This document shows positions 10,041 to 28,421 of a stretch of DNA of 64,000 nt, in pieces. The stretch lies in contig NC_092807.1 of NCBI RefSeq assembly GCF_040954645.1, positions 27,128,353 through 27,192,352 of the forward strand, written 5' to 3'. The first letter of the stretch is position 1, and every line of letters begins with the position of its first letter. Source of the DNA: Diabrotica undecimpunctata. Its lineage: Eukaryota; Arthropoda; Insecta; Coleoptera; Chrysomelidae. Both the position numbers and the translations under genes were made by a program. The notes below the pieces were generated by a model that saw only the letters and a list, made by a program, of their open reading frames with translations, was not told the origin of the DNA and ran no database searches.

Positions 10041-11340
10041 AAAGTAATAAACTTTATTGTTTTCATGAGAATCGTAAAAAAAGCAAAAATTGCGCAACGT
10101 TCATTCATTTACCACCTTTATAAAAACCTACTTTATTTTCGACAAAATAAAAATATCCGTACGAAAGCAGCACTCTTCTTCTTTAAAACTCATTTTTATT
10201 TTTGTCGATAGGACACTCTAATCAAAAGATATTAAATTTTTACCATCAGGTTGATACAAATTTTATTTAAATTTAATTTCGGGCGCGTAACTGGCATTCA
10301 CAACCGCCGGTCGCATCAAGCGTTATTTCTGAGATCGGTTTATTCTACACAAAAAGTACGAAAAAACATTGTGGTTCAAAATTATCTCAGCTAAATTTTT
10401 TATTTTAAAACATTTTTTTTTAGATTCTTGGTAAATCGTTTTTTTTTTCGTTTACCCCCCTATGAGGGGAGTTTTAGGGGGAAGCTCGAGGGAAGGATTG
10501 ATAAACTTTTGCGGTCCCAAAATTGACATGTTCAGCAAAATTTAGCTTGTTCGAATATTTCTATGGGTTCAGTGGCATTTTAGTCTCTGCGACTGCGATC
10601 ATCTTTGAGAAATATAGGTTTCAAACATTTATACAAATATTCAATTTTTTGCTATTTTAACCCCTTACTCCGGTATGATTAATAGAAAATTAGAGAAAAC
10701 CAAATTAGTAATGAAATTTGAGACCAAAAAATCCAAAAAGGTTGTGTATGTACATGTTGCACACTCCTATAGTCTACCTTTCAATAATTTAAGTTTCGAA
10801 ATTGTAGACAATAAATTCCAAAAAATGGTGATGACCATTTTTAGTTATTCGTGGTCTCCCAGTTACATATGTAACGGGATTTAATTAAGCATAAGATCTA
10901 AATAACCTAATTCAGTTTAAAATTTAAAATCCTTATAATAACAACTACACTATTATTGCTAAACCCGAATGTTTGTTTATGACATTAAAAATATCGGTTT
11001 AATGAGGACGCACGCTGACCTAGTGACATTTGCAATGTAATCAAAATCTTATTAAATGAGGTGTACAAATTAAACAAGTAAAAACAATATTATATCAACA
11101 AACGTACGTGAGTTAAATAGCTGGAAATCACGGGATTAAGATTATTATTAAGAATGAAGAATCAAGAGAACTGACGAAGTTAGTGTTTACATAAACCTGT
11201 TGAACAGTGTTCAAATAAACAGACATTATTACACGTACAAGACTTTATGTGAGAAGTAGCGCTTTTTCTGTTGAAGAATTTTTACAAAAAAGCTACACGC
11301 TCCGAAGAAGCTGAAGTTGTTTTCACTTAAAGGTCCTTTT
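10041..11340. other. No gene; imperfect hairpin near 10130-10210
   Basis: No convincing protein. Two near-complementary stretches (TTTTCGACAAAATAAAAAT near 10135 and ATTTTTATTTTTGTCGATA near 10192) could be ends of a small inverted-repeat element. The block 10380-10680, with its poly-T runs and CCCCCCTATGAGGGG, looks like part of a dispersed repeat, but I could not assign it. Confidence 0.4.
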
Positions 11341-12194
11341 TGTATGGAAGATCATCCCATTTTGGGTTTAGTTTTACAGTTTCTGGTGTGACTTCGCTGT
11401 TTCTTCTACTTTTCTTTATTCTCTTTGATTGTTCTTTCTATATTTTTAATTTCCATATTCCCTAAGTCTTCTTCCACTTGTTGTCTCCATTTTAGTTTAG
11501 GTCTGCCTCTGGTTTTTTTACCTGGTGTTATCCATTCCGTTTAACTCTTAACAGATTGCTCATCTTTCTTCTTAATATGTTCTATACCATCTAATTCTCT
11601 GTGCTTTTATTGCCCTATGTTCTCTTGACCCATCCATTCTTGTATTTCGCGATTCATTCATTATCTTGCATCCTCTTCGTTTTCCCTTTCTGCTCCCAGT
11701 ATTTTTCTCATAATCTTTTTCTCAAAAAATTTTGAATTGCTCTTCTTCTCTTGCTGTTAATGTAAATGTTTCTGCAGCATATACTACTATGAGTCTTATG
11801 GTCGTTTTGTAGATTTTCATTTTTGTATTTCGGCTTATCTTCTTATCTCTAAAAATTTTTTTATTTCTATAAAACGCTGTATTTTCCGCTTGAATTCTTT
11901 TTATATCTATACTTTCATTTGTTCTGTTGACTAGTACTCCCAAATATTTGAATGTTTCAACCTCATCGAAACTGTGCGTCTATTTTCAGTTCTGTCATTT
12001 GTGTCTTCTTGTTCTTTCTTACGTTTAGGTATTTTATTTTATTTTCATTTATTTACAGTCCTCTCAGTTTAGTTTCGTTTTCTATTTCTTGGAAGGTTTT
12101 TTTTAATGTCTTTTTATCTGTTGCTACTATGTCATCCGCATATCCTATTACTTGTATTGCATTCTTGTTTATAGTTCCTGTGATTGATAGCTTT

Positions 12195-13504
12195 GACAAG
12201 ATTGACAAGATATTGTCAAATATTTTGCACGAGAGATTAAAGCATTATACTGAAATGTTTCTAGGAGAATATCAGGCAGGATTCAGGCGTGGACGTTCAA
12301 TCATTAACCAGATTTTTACACTACGACAGATCCTCGAAAAAGCGCAAGAGTTTAACATAGATATGTATGATATTTTTGTCGATTTTAAAGCGGCATATGA
12401 TAGTGTCTTAAGACCAAGTCTTTACAACGCTATGAATGAGTTAGGAATTCCAAAAAAACTCATATGTTTGATAAAAGTGACAATGGCGAAGATGCTATCA
12501 GCAGTAAAAATTCAAAACGACTCGTCAACCCCATTTCAAATACATAGGGGGTTAAGGCAGGGAGATGCGCTGGCGTGTCAGCTTTTTAATGTCGCCTTAG
12601 AAAAAGTTGTACGAGACGCTAATTTAGATAGCAGGGGAACAATATTTAATAGATCAGTCCAAATTCTAGCATATGCAGACGACGTGGACATTATAACAAG
12701 AACTAGGACGAGAACTGCGGAAATCCTAACCGAGTTAGTAGCAGCAGCAGAACGAATGGGGTTACAGATAAATCAAAATAAAACCAAATTCATGGCGACT
12801 AACACAAACACAAGAGCTGGAAATGTTGACACAAATTTAATCATCAATGACCAAAACTTCGAAGCAGTCAAAGAGTTCATATATCTAGGGACATCGGTTA
12901 ACCCCAATAATAACAAATCTGAGGAAATAAAAATGCGAATAATAATTGCAAACAGGTGTTATCATGGTCTATTAAAGTACTTAGCTAACAAACGTCTGTC
13001 TCAAAAAACTCGTATAAGGCTGTATAGAACACTGATAGTCCCCGTTCTCACATATGGATCAGAGTCATGGACGCTAACGAAAACAGATGAATCCGCTCTA
13101 TCCATTTTTGAAAGAAAGGTGCTACGCAAGATATTCTGAGCGGTCTGTGAGAACGGAATATAGAGGCGTAGATATAACTTTGAACTGCAGAATATCTACA
13201 AGCATACGTGTGGTGGTAAAGATATTACCACTATAATTAAGCGAAACCGCCTGCAGTGGGCAGGACATGTATCCCAGGCCCCTGAGTCAAACATGATAAA
13301 AAAGATTCTAACAGCGCAACCCGTGGGAATGAGAAGACGGGGTAGACCAAAGCTGAGGTGGATGGACGGGGTAACACAAGATGCCGAGAAGATCGGAGTC
13401 GGCAACTGGAAAATGCAAGCGAGGGACAGAATAGAATGGCGTAGAAAGCTTGAGAAGGTCGAGCCCTCTAAGGGCTGTAGCACCAAGATGATGATGATGA
13501 TGAT
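12195..13504 (+). mobile_element. LINE inserted in another LINE
   Basis: A 5'-truncated LINE with a nearly intact RT. An uninterrupted frame to 13139 carries GEYQAGFRRGRSIINQIF, then IFVDFKAAYDSVLR with the first catalytic Asp, then LRQGDALACQLFNVALEKVV. The YADD box LAYADDVDII is near 12670, followed by YLGTSVNPNNN and VPVLTYGSESWTLTKTDES. A stop (TGA at 13137, then TAG) breaks it, but the C-terminus continues to GRPKLRWMDGVTQDAEKIG and ends in (GAT)n. Flanking 13-mers gattgatagcttt (12182-12194) and gattgacagcttt (13505-13517) differ at one base and fit a target duplication. Same family as 3185-4226. Confidence 0.9.
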
Positions 13505-13904
13505 GATTGACAGCTTTTATATTATCTTGTCTAGGGATAGAATAAATAGTACCGTTGAGAGCGCATCTCCTTGTCCTACTCCATTTTTTATTTTTATTAT
13601 TTCTGTTCTTTCTCTTCCGGTGTCTATTATTGCTTGGGAATCTGCATTGGTATTTCTATCATTCTTATAATTATATTTGGTATATTACTTTCTTGTAAGT
13701 CTTGGATAATTTTTCTTCTGTTTAGTTTGTCAAACGCCTGTTTAAAGGCTAGGAAAAGTATATGTTTTTCTACGTCGTACTCATATGTTTCCTCTATCAC
13801 TTGATTTAGCATATATAAAGCGTCTATTGTAGATCTTCCTTTTCTAAAACCGTACTGGTAATTCCCTGTTCTTTGTTCTATATATTATATTGTTAAAGTA
13901 CATT

Positions 13905-14305
13905 CGTTTACCAAATTCCCATCTATAAACATGAGGACGTGTTGATATTCGCCATCTCATTCGTCAAGAGGCTATTAAATATAATTTATTACCTTAAGCC
14001 AAACAGATTCTCATGTCACAGATCCAAACTTGCCAGCATTTTAAATTCAAATTGTATCATGTTGATTTTTAAGTTAATATATTGTGTTATATTTATGTTA
14101 TAGTTATTGTTAAGTTATTTACTGGTCGTGTTATTTTTTAGAGTTTAGTTTAATTGTGATATAATGATTAAATTTCAAGAAATTCTTACACTAACACTTT
14201 CAAAAATAAATATTTTTAAAAATCATATGATACACATCAGTACGACCCTGTTTGGCTTTCACGTGCTTCTATTGACAATTGGGAATTTGTAAAATGAATA
14301 GGGTG
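13905..14305. mobile_element. MITE-like insertion
   Basis: About 400 non-coding bases interrupt the minus-strand LINE. The ends are imperfect inverted repeats: ATTCGTTTACCAAATTCCCA at 13910 and, in reverse complement, ATTCATTTTACAAATTCCCA at about 14300. No coding. Exact boundaries and target duplication are not clear. Confidence 0.6.
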
Positions 14306-14699
14306 TAGTCTGTCTCTAATTATACCAGTCATTACTTTGTATGTTACATTCAGCAAATTAATTGCTCGGTAGTTTTTGCATATTCTAGGGTCACCTTGTT
14401 TTGATATTGTCACTATAATTCTCTTCTTCTGTTCTTCGGGTGTTATTTCTTTGCTCCATATATTCTGTATTAGTTCATAAATCTGTATTGTATAGTCTTC
14501 CTACCATATTTTACAAGTTCTGCGCATATTCCGTCTTTCGGTTTTTCCATTTTTAAGTTTGCATATTTTCTCTTTCACTTCTGTTTAGGTCAATTCTCCT
14601 TCTTCTTCTCTATCCGTTTCTTGATATATTTCTTCGAAATACTTCTGCCATTTTTCTCCTTCTATAGCTATATCCTAGCTATTCTCCCCATATCGCTAA

Positions 14700-15300
14700 G
14701 AAATTTCCAAACAAATCGGTGAATTATGCGCTGTCTAAATTATTCAACTAAATAATTTAGACATCGTATAATATGGACTAACAAAAAGACAAAATATAAA
14801 TATAGTATGCTGAAAATAATTAATATGTAAGTAAATACGTACACACCGGAGAATAAATATGTACACACTAGAGATGTAATTGTATACTCTTTAAATTGAT
14901 ACTAAACACCTACGATTTTAAGGGGAGATACGCCTTTGATATGTACCTGCAGCAAAATTTGTATTAACGATGCACCAAATTAATGCTGATTCTGAATAAA
15001 CCATTGAAATCCCAACACTATCGACAAACTCCCATCGGTATGTATTTTCATTGCGGCCGGTATCTACCAGCTACAAATTATTGCGCCAACAACCTGTATT
15101 ACATTATCCAGTACATAGTCATTATATATGTTGGCGTTTGTTGAAATTTTGATTTGTTGGTCGTGTTTTTGGTATATTGAGCTGGCGGCGTTGATTGTGT
15201 TTTTGCGGAACTTTGTATCACTATGTTTACATGCTTAAACAACAATAGCTTAATTATGTCTAACTTTAAAATTCAGTCTATTAAACCAATATTAGTGGAA
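14700..15300. other. Non-coding; perfect 12-bp hairpin at 14731-14760
   Basis: No gene is visible. GTCTAAATTATT and its exact reverse complement, separated by six bases, form a strong hairpin near 14731-14760. The rest is A/T-rich and unassigned. Confidence 0.5.
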
Positions 15301-15550
15301 TTTACTATTTTTATTTGGAATACGGTACAATTTTACTTTACAATAAGTGTATTTGTCGTTTTATTCTCCACTGCCGAAATCATTCTCAAAACACAAAACA
15401 TTAATAAAGTAAACAAATTTTGTTTTTTTAGCTTGGTAAAAAATTTTTCTAATAAGTTACTGACTTCTTCATATTGACAATTCAGACATAAAGGCGTCTA
15501 CTTTAAAATGATATTGTCAATATTTTTAAGTTGTGTTCCTGGGAATGGAT
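15300..15550 (-). repeat. Copy of a PLE 3' tail
   Basis: Similar over about 200 bases to 8990-9240. Both have AAACAAATTTTGTTTTTTT, a TCTAATAA block, CATATTGACAATT-like and GTTGTGTTCCTGGGA-like segments in the same order. The hammerhead-like part is more decayed here. Confidence 0.75.
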
Positions 15551-15554
15551 GACT

Positions 15555-16170
15555 GATGACATTCTGCAGATTATGGAACAAAGGAGATTAATGAAAAACA
15601 GGAACGCGAAGAAATACAAAGAAATCAACCATACAATTAAAAAAGAAATACCAAGAGCCTAGGAGATATGGATGCAAGAAAAATGTAAACTAATCGAAGA
15701 GCTCCAAGTGAAACACGATCATATAAATATCCACTGAAAGATTCGAGAAGACACTGGTTAAGTGGAGAAACCAGAGGAGAAATACACACCTCCTCATAAA
15801 CAAAGACGGGAACCTGGCGACGATAGTTAAGGAGACGTTGGTGATCTGGAAAATGTACATCGAAGAATTTTTCTGGGACTACAGAGGCAACCTTCCAGAA
15901 ATAAATTGCATGACAGGGCCGTCAATACAAGAAGGCGAGGTGGAAGCAGCTTTAAAATAGTCTAGGAATGGTAAGGCCACAGGTCCGTATAAAATACCCG
16001 ATGAACTTATTAAGGGGATGATGGAAGAGAGCACGAGGAAGTTAACTGAACTGTTAAACGTCATATACGATTCAGGTAATATCCCAGAGGAATGGCTATT
16101 GTCAACATTTGTAACACTACCAAAAAAACGATCTGCGAAAACGTGCGAAGATTTGCACAAACGTGCAAAT
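15555..16170 (+). pseudogene. LINE fragment upstream of and entering the RT
   Basis: Frames on the plus strand encode DGNLATIVKETLVIWKMYIE, then EEVNCMTG-type linker sequence. The motif KATGPYKIPDELIKG follows, the 'KAxGPDxIPxEL' box at the start of many LINE RTs, and then DSGNIPEEWLLSTFVTLPKK. A stop precedes the KATGP box and the sequence ends before the catalytic motifs. It is cut off where a minus-strand LINE begins. Confidence 0.8.
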
Positions 16171-16179
16171 TGTTCCAGA

Positions 16180-17080
16180 TATTAAAGATTCTATTTAGTA
16201 AAAAGTTTACCCTGGACCTTGCAGTAGTTTGTTCCTTCTTTAATTTATATAGATGGCCTCTTAATCTTTCGTCTTAATTCAAAGTAAATATGGTGTTAAG
16301 GTTCCCAAAATTATGTTTAAAATACGGAAGGACATAATTAGGTCACCTTGAAGACGTCGCTGCTCGAATGTCGTAAGATGAGCCATGGATAGTCTATATT
16401 CATACTTAGGTCTTACACGGCCGTATACCAGTCTTGTGGCTTTACGCAAAATATTTTCAAGTAGGATTTTATCGCGACAGATCTGGATTCCACACTGGTC
16501 TGGCAAACTGAAGAATTGGTCTAACGTATATTGAGCAAAGTTTATTAACAGAGGTTAGAGATATACGTGCAAAACATTTACGGATCAAAAAATGTTTCGA
16601 GTTTGCACGTTTACTTATCGACACTATGTGATCAGACCAATTTAAGTCACTATTAGTTATCACTCCGAGTTGGTTGTGGGTGGTTACCGAGTTTAAGGGA
16701 TGTCCATTAATAAAGTACGACAGTGATGGGTTATTTTTGCCGATATGTAAAACAACGCATTTTTCAATGTTAAGCGGAAGTTACCATTCTGATGACCATT
16801 TGAATATTGCATCAAGATCTTGTTGAAGAACATGTTAGTTAATAGTTGAATTCACATATAATTTTGTGTCATCAGCGTAAATGGAAACCTTACTGAATAC
16901 AATGAGCGGAAGATCACTAATGTAGACACAAAAAAGTAGCAGTCCAAGTACTGATCCTTATGGGACTCGACTCTTGACTGGCTTATCTAGTGAGTGGTCG
17001 TCCCCAGCACCAACCCTGAAGTATCTGTTGGATAGAACTTGAATCCAAATGATTAACTTTCCGCGGATACTATAGTGATC
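16180..17080 (-). pseudogene. CR1/Jockey-type LINE RT, C-terminal half
   Basis: On the minus strand, from about 17050 downwards, the sequence encodes SVLGLLLFCVYISDLPLIVF and then YADDTKLYVN, the catalytic box. PLNIEKCVVLHIGKNNPSLS follows, then LGVITNSDLNWSDHI with ISKRANSKHFLIRKCF. The end (16506-16279) reads DKILLENILRKATRLVYGRV and FEQRRLQGDLIMSFRILN. This order is that of CR1-like/Jockey-type LINEs and differs from the other LINEs in the window. Stops and one frameshift are present. Confidence 0.85.
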
Positions 17081-17089
17081 CAATTTAGC

Positions 17090-17920
17090 TATATTAGGAG
17101 ACTGTTTAAAACAATTATTGCTATGGAGCCTATTAAATATTGGTTTTCAAACGGAAATTGCACATTCCTTTACTGCACGGACATCTGAAATGAACTTTAA
17201 AAAACAATCAAAGATCGAGTAAAACTAAACATTTCTACTTACTGTATAATTAAATTTTCGTTGCACATAATTTCGGTATTATGATAAGTTGACAAGATAT
17301 TCTATGCACGCTCTAACCAATTTATACAATATTAGTTTTCATTATATACAAACATTTGATCTAAAACATGTTGAGAAATTCCTCAGCTTCTTGAAATTAT
17401 TTTGAGAGTCTACTATTTTAATACATTAGTTAGTATACAAAACAAATATTTTTAACAAAAGAGGTTCGACAACTTGAACCTAGTTATTTCTTGTTCAACT
17501 TAACAAACCTCTATTATTAACATACAAGGTACGCGAGTATTAAATAGGTAGGCAGATTATTATTAGAGAAGCATGCTTGGCGTAACAATATAAGAAAGTG
17601 AAGGCATATGAGAGAAAATATAATCAAAGCAACAAAAGCTGTAGGGCTTTATGCAGTATATACTAATATACGTAACTATTTAAAATCACTGTTTCCTGAA
17701 CTTATGTATTGCATCTTATGTGGGCTTTGATTGAAAATTGTGCAATTAAACTTAAGTGCCTAAACTTGATTGCAAATAGATTGTTTTGGATTTATAGTTA
17801 ATACTTTTTGGAATTTCAATATTAAAATGTCTTCTTCTTCTTCTTCTACTTCTAATAAAATGTAAGTTTTCATAAAAGTATTACGTTATTTATGTAGTGT
17901 TTCATCAATTACTTTTATTA
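17090..17920. other. No recognisable gene; short (TTC)n run
   Basis: A/T-rich, unassigned. A short run of TTC repeats lies near 17831-17848. Confidence 0.45.
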
Positions 17921-17924
17921 CTTA

Positions 17925-18870
17925 AAATTAGCCACTCGTTCTTCTCGTACACTCAGAACTTTTCTACATAGAACGGTTCGTGACAAAAAAATTCCAATTG
18001 AAGGTACATAACCCAAAAATTTCGCAAAAATAAAAAGTTAATATTTCGTTTCAAATTTAGTTTATTTCGATTAAGCATGACGTTTGGCTGCAAAATGAAA
18101 AAAACTGAAAATTTTTCAATTCGCTATATTTTCATTTTTTTGCCAAACTGTGGGCAGAGGATAGAAAAAAACATGTTTGGAATAAGCTTAACCAAGTGCA
18201 TCTATCAACATTAAAAAAACGATTTCTTAAAATTTGAATTTGCCCGAAAATGTTCAAAGGGGTTGATTTTTTTTAAAAATTCAATAAACGGGCATATTAG
18301 CTTTAACTTCGGTCCGAGAGTCAAACCGTTGTACTTTTCTTACATAAAATTGGCTGCCTGTTCTTCTTGTATGTTTAGAAGTTTTCGATATATAACGGTT
18401 CGTGAGAAAAAATTCCAGTTGGAATATTTCCAGTTGGAATAGCGAAAATTTCGTAAAAATAAAAACTTAATATTTCGTTCCATCTTTAGTTAATTTCGAC
18501 TAAAATTGACGTACTGATTCAAAAAAACTATGCATACCTCTATGAGAAGCACTGTTTGGCCGGAAAATGGAAAAAACTGAAAATTTTTTAATTCGATTTT
18601 TTCACTTTTTTACCAAACTGTGACAGGGAATAGAAAAAAAATAAATGCTTTTAATAAGCTAGACTAAGTGCATCTATCAACATTAAAAAAACTATTTCTT
18701 GAAATTTGAATTTGCCCAAAAATGTTCAAAGGTTTCGATTTTTTTTAAAATTCAATAATCGGGCATGTTGGCCTCAATTTAGGTCCGAGAGTCAAACCAT
18801 TACACTTTTCTTACATAAAATTGGCCGCTTGTTCTCGTATGCTTAGAAGTTTTCGACATATATAACAATT
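17925..18870. repeat. Tandem repeat with 420-470 bp units
   Basis: Equivalent points (block 'ttctcgtacac..agaa.tttt') recur at about 17940, 18360 and 18830, giving two full units and the start of a third. Shared blocks include AACGGTTCGTGA, AAAACTGAAAATTTTT, AAGTGCATCTATCAACATTA and TTTGAATTTGCCC. Units have diverged by small indels. Looks like a short satellite-type array or an internal repeat of an unknown element. Confidence 0.85.
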
Positions 18871-18984
18871 ACAACAATCATCATCATTTTTCAAAATTTC
18901 ATTCCCGAAACATCATTTGTGTTCGAAAACTATTCTAAAAAAAAACCAGAAGGAAAAATTAAGCAACTCCGATTGTGAAGATGA

Positions 18985-18990
<6 letters not shown>

Positions 18991-19046
<56 letters not shown>
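18991..19046. repeat. (TA)n microsatellite
   Basis: Pure alternating TA. It directly precedes the left arm of the large inverted repeat. Confidence 0.97.
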
Positions 19047-19048
<2 letters not shown>

Positions 19049-19059
19049 GATAATATTAA

Positions 19060-21745
<2,686 letters not shown>

Positions 21746-21761
21746 TAAACCCTAATCGTAT

Positions 21762-21762
<1 letters not shown>

Positions 21763-21820
<58 letters not shown>
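21763..21820. repeat. (AT)n microsatellite
   Basis: Pure AT, ending in ATTGTTATGG on its right side. Confidence 0.97.
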
Positions 21821-24881
<3,061 letters not shown>

Positions 24882-25027
24882 AAATATTAGTGAGAATTTG
24901 TAATGTAAAATTCAATTTGAAATTATTAATAATTCTCCACTATTATTAATAACTAAAATCAATACATCGGTGAAAAAGAAAGAAAAAACATTATACATTT
25001 ATCTAATATACACCAGATTTTTCGATA

Positions 25028-25029
<2 letters not shown>

Positions 25030-25060
<31 letters not shown>
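25030..25060. repeat. (AT)n microsatellite
   Basis: Short pure AT run. Confidence 0.95.
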
Positions 25061-25064
<4 letters not shown>

Positions 25065-25850
25065 TTCTTTTTGAAACAAAAAAGAACAGAAAACTCATCT
25101 ATTATAAACAAATGGAAAAAGAAAAAGGCAGAAATCTACAAGATATCCCGTAAATACAACCAAAGCGAAGTGGTATTTAATAATAAAACAGAGTGGGTAT
25201 GTTTATGTAACACGCTTTTAAAGTTGATTTATGAAATACGTAGATCCATTATTATTTTATGAAAATGTCTCTGTGCGGAATTCATTATACAATTGTCTTT
25301 TATGACAAACGACGGGAGATAAATTTGTCATACAACATAATAGTGAAATAGCTGTTAAAATAATTTCAATAAATTTACCAAAAATAATTCAATAGTTTTA
25401 GACATAATATCTTTACTACAAATAGACAAATTTATTACTTAAAAAATTGAAATAAAAAAAAATTATGATAACTAATTAACTATACCCGGTTCACAATTTG
25501 TTGATAGCTCACTACAAGTTTAACCCTAATTAGAAAACTGAAATACAGAGAGGATAAATAATACGATATAATAGTAAAAACCAACCTAAAACTGACGGTT
25601 TAAGACGTTTTCGACTAATTCACCTTATATCTGAAGGAATACAATACCTTATAATCCTATTACGGGGGTATTTTGAATGGTTAGATATGAACGACCAGTG
25701 TCGTAGAGTATATGATTGAAACATTTATTTGAACTAAATAAATATGTTTTTTAAATTGCACTTATGTAAATTGTATTTTTTAATGAAACTTATTTATTCT
25801 ATTCAAAAATAAAAAGTTTCTTGCCATTTGTAAAAGATACATTTATTTAA
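25061..25850. other. No recognisable gene
   Basis: A/T-rich, with no motif seen. It may include the left end of the mariner-like element whose transposase lies at 26300-27684. Confidence 0.4.
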
Positions 25851-25852
25851 TT

Positions 25853-26255
25853 AAGGAAAAAGGCGCCAAATGTCGCCTGGCAAAATTTCCAATGTGTTTT
25901 AAATGTATCCATTATTTTCGAATCCGGAGAAAACTAATAAATATTTTTGAAAAATTTAAACGCAGAATGAAAGATTACATTACTACTCAGGGCAGAAAGT
26001 CCCTGAAAACTTCTACAGTGTTTATTTTAATATGTTATGTAACAGGGGTGAAAATAAAAGAGAAAATATAGTATAATTTTGAATTGAAAATATTATATAT
26101 AACTTTTTATTTATTCTAAAAAATATTTCATTCTGCTTTTAAATTTTTCAAAAATGCTTTTTAGTTTTCTCAGGATTTGAAAAAAAAAAATGGATAAGTA
26201 CATTTAAAACACATTGAACATTTTGACAGGCGACATTTTGCGCCTTTCCCCTTTA
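25853..26255. mobile_element. MITE with long inverted repeats
   Basis: About 400 bases with roughly 125-base imperfect inverted ends. The left end has GGCGCCAAATGTCGCCTGGC and the right end, in reverse complement, GGCGCAAAATGTCGCCTGTC. The similarity continues through the CATTTAAAACACATT-like and TTTTTCAAAAAT-like segments. The core holds no coding sequence. Located just downstream of the mariner-like transposase. Confidence 0.85.
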
Positions 26256-26299
26256 ATACCTTACGATCACAACTACTATTACTTACCTTATATAATTAC

Positions 26300-27684
26300 G
26301 ATTGGAAAACTATTCAAATTCAAAATAAATAGGATCAACTTCGGAATCCGAGTCGTCTTGAGGGTTAATAATTAGGTTAATAATCTCTACGGTCGCATCA
26401 ATTATGTTATCAAGATCTCACATTTTTTGTTCTTCTTCTATTACATGTCTTACTGCATCTTTCCAGTTTTGTTTTGTAATATGTTATAAAGACTCGTATA
26501 ACAATTCACGTACGACTTGTATTTTACATGACGTATTTTTTCTAGCTACATAACTTTTCATTTGTGCTCAAATGAGTTCAATTGGATTTATTTCGCAGTG
26601 GTAGAGTGGAAGTCTAAAGACTGTGATGTTTCGCCTTTCCGCCATTTTGTCAACTACGTATTTCTTGAAGTTAGATTTGTGTTGCCGGGCAATTTTTAAA
26701 GATTCTGCTTTTACCATTCCATCTTCGTAAGGCAGATACTTATTCCGCAGCCAGTCAAGAATATCCTGTTTCTTCCACGCATTCGTTAGAAGTCTTTCTA
26801 CTAGTCGTGAATGATAAGGTGGATTATCTAATACTATAATTGAATTTGTTGGTATGTGTTCAATCATTTGCTCAAAATACTCTTCGAAAACAGCTGTCAT
26901 CTCCTCGTGATAGTCTTTTATGCTTTTGGAATGAAATTTCAACAAACCATGCTTAACAAATCCTTTTTCACTGCCAATGTGAGAAATTATTAATCTATTG
27001 CCTTTACCAGAAGGTGGGGAGATACCAGTAGACCAACCTTCCATAAAGGCTTGCCTGGAGCTTAATATATTTTTATCTGACCAAATTTTTTTTAGAGTAT
27101 GACCTGAGTTTACCCACGTTTCATCCTGGTAGAAGATGGGCCTTTCTAGCCCGGAATTTTCGTATGAATCTTAGATAATTTCTTCTCCAACATCATCTTC
27201 TCCTCCCGGTCAATCAAAAGTGATTTTCGGTCTGATTTCTCCCACCGGAAATTTAACTCTTTTAAAACTTGCCACAATTTAGTTCGTCCGATATGAGGCA
27301 AATCCGGGTCGTCTCTAACTTCTTGTAAAATTTTGTTTAGGTTTGGTATTTCTTTTTTGAAAAAAAATCCATGAATTTTCCTTCGAATACCATTTTTGGC
27401 AAATTCATCAATTTCAATAGGCTGTTTCCCTCTCTTTAAGTGTTCGTTTGTGTTTGGGTTAGCTATGCCGTGTGTTTTTCGTTCTGATAGGACCCTACAA
27501 AAGTTGACTTTCCTACGCCAGTCATGTTGGCACAACTTTCGACTATGTTGCGAACAGTGTTTGTGAGATTCTGAGAAACCAGAGCATCGTGAACATTTAG
27601 GACAATAGTCTTCTCTCTTGGTGAATAGACAGACTTACTGACTGTACGCAACAGTACCGGTGTAAAACTTGATGATGAAGCCAT
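26300..27684 (-). pseudogene. Tc1/mariner-superfamily (DDE_3) transposase
   Basis: Reading starts at 27684 (MASSSSFTPVLL), as the codons before that have no family match. The N-terminal helix-turn-helix region spans two frames (VHDALVSQNLTNTVRNIVES, then KILQEVRDDPDLPHIGRTKL). The catalytic domain has FYQDETWVNSGH (first Asp), SIIVLDNPPYHSR (second Asp) and LPLYHCEINPIELI (the Glu). The Trp that normally follows this motif is TGA here, and the frame then continues AQMKSYVARKN to an acidic tail ending near 26300. At least two frameshifts and this stop disable it. The first catalytic segment is interrupted by a stop near 27165. Confidence 0.88.
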
Positions 27685-27699
27685 CACAAACAATCCAAC

Positions 27700-28420
27700 A
27701 AAACGAGCACGAGCGAAAGGTACGTATATGTTCGTAGGTATATGGAATAAAAAATCACTCACGCACTGCATATAATTCGCAAAAGAAATATTCGAGACGC
27801 TAATTACTGCCGTAGACGGAAACACCGACGAGCCGTAAATTACATGCGATCAAAAACGTACTAAACAAAAAAATTGTTTTCGTTCGTAATAACTTCACCC
27901 TTTCAAGTTAAGTTTCGAATATAATTATATTATTAAAAGTCTGGAGAATTCCATCTTAATTATCTTGCAACGAATAGTACCTTCGGATATGAATTCCAGG
28001 TTTTCTAGTAAAGTGATTAAACGCGAAGATTAGTATTGAAATATCCAAAGAGATAATGTATTCTTATTTACAAAATTGTTAATGGTTAAATTCTTATTTT
28101 AATTAATATAATATAATAACCAACATTAGTCGTGAAAGTTTTAATTGTTTTTTGCTAAATATATTAGTATTAAAATATTATCAATATTATATATAGTAAT
28201 AAAACATATTATTATTTAATGAATAAACACCTTAGGAAACCCTATGATTTAAGACCGTTTTATGAGTTTGAGGCATATCTCGTGCTCTCAACAATTTGTG
28301 AACGAAGAATAGACTATTTTTAACTGATAAAACGTCATAGCAACGCCACGTTTCCTACTGACAAGTAGGAAACTTCCAAAAATCAAGATTTGGATGCCAG
28401 TCAGGTGAACAAATCAAAAA
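27700..28420. other. No recognisable gene
   Basis: A/T-rich. Likely contains the 5' non-coding end of the mariner-like element. A short inverted pair (GTTTCCTACT / AGTAGGAAAC near 28346-28372) forms a small hairpin. Confidence 0.4.
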
Positions 28421-28421
28421 A

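Larger units (their letters stand above)
11340..14700 (-). mobile_element. LINE (minus strand), split by a second LINE and a MITE
   Basis: Read on the minus strand, the N-terminal RT part is at about 14700-14290. A MITE interrupts at about 13905-14305. RT motifs follow at 13870-13510: the region reading YGFRKGRSTIDALYMLNQ, then an acidic box reading FKQAFDKLNRRKI. After the LINE at 12195-13504 the frame resumes near 12180-11950 with GYADDIVATDKKTLKKTFQE, the catalytic YADD box. Next come TKMKIYKTTIRLIVVYAAET and EEEQFKIF near 11722-11943, and a C-terminal tail to about 11340. Many stops. It is the host for the younger insertions. Confidence 0.85.

Noticed and set aside
17925..18870. CRISPR-like array
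   Set aside because: Unit length over 400 bases, imperfect units and an animal genome; it is a tandem repeat.
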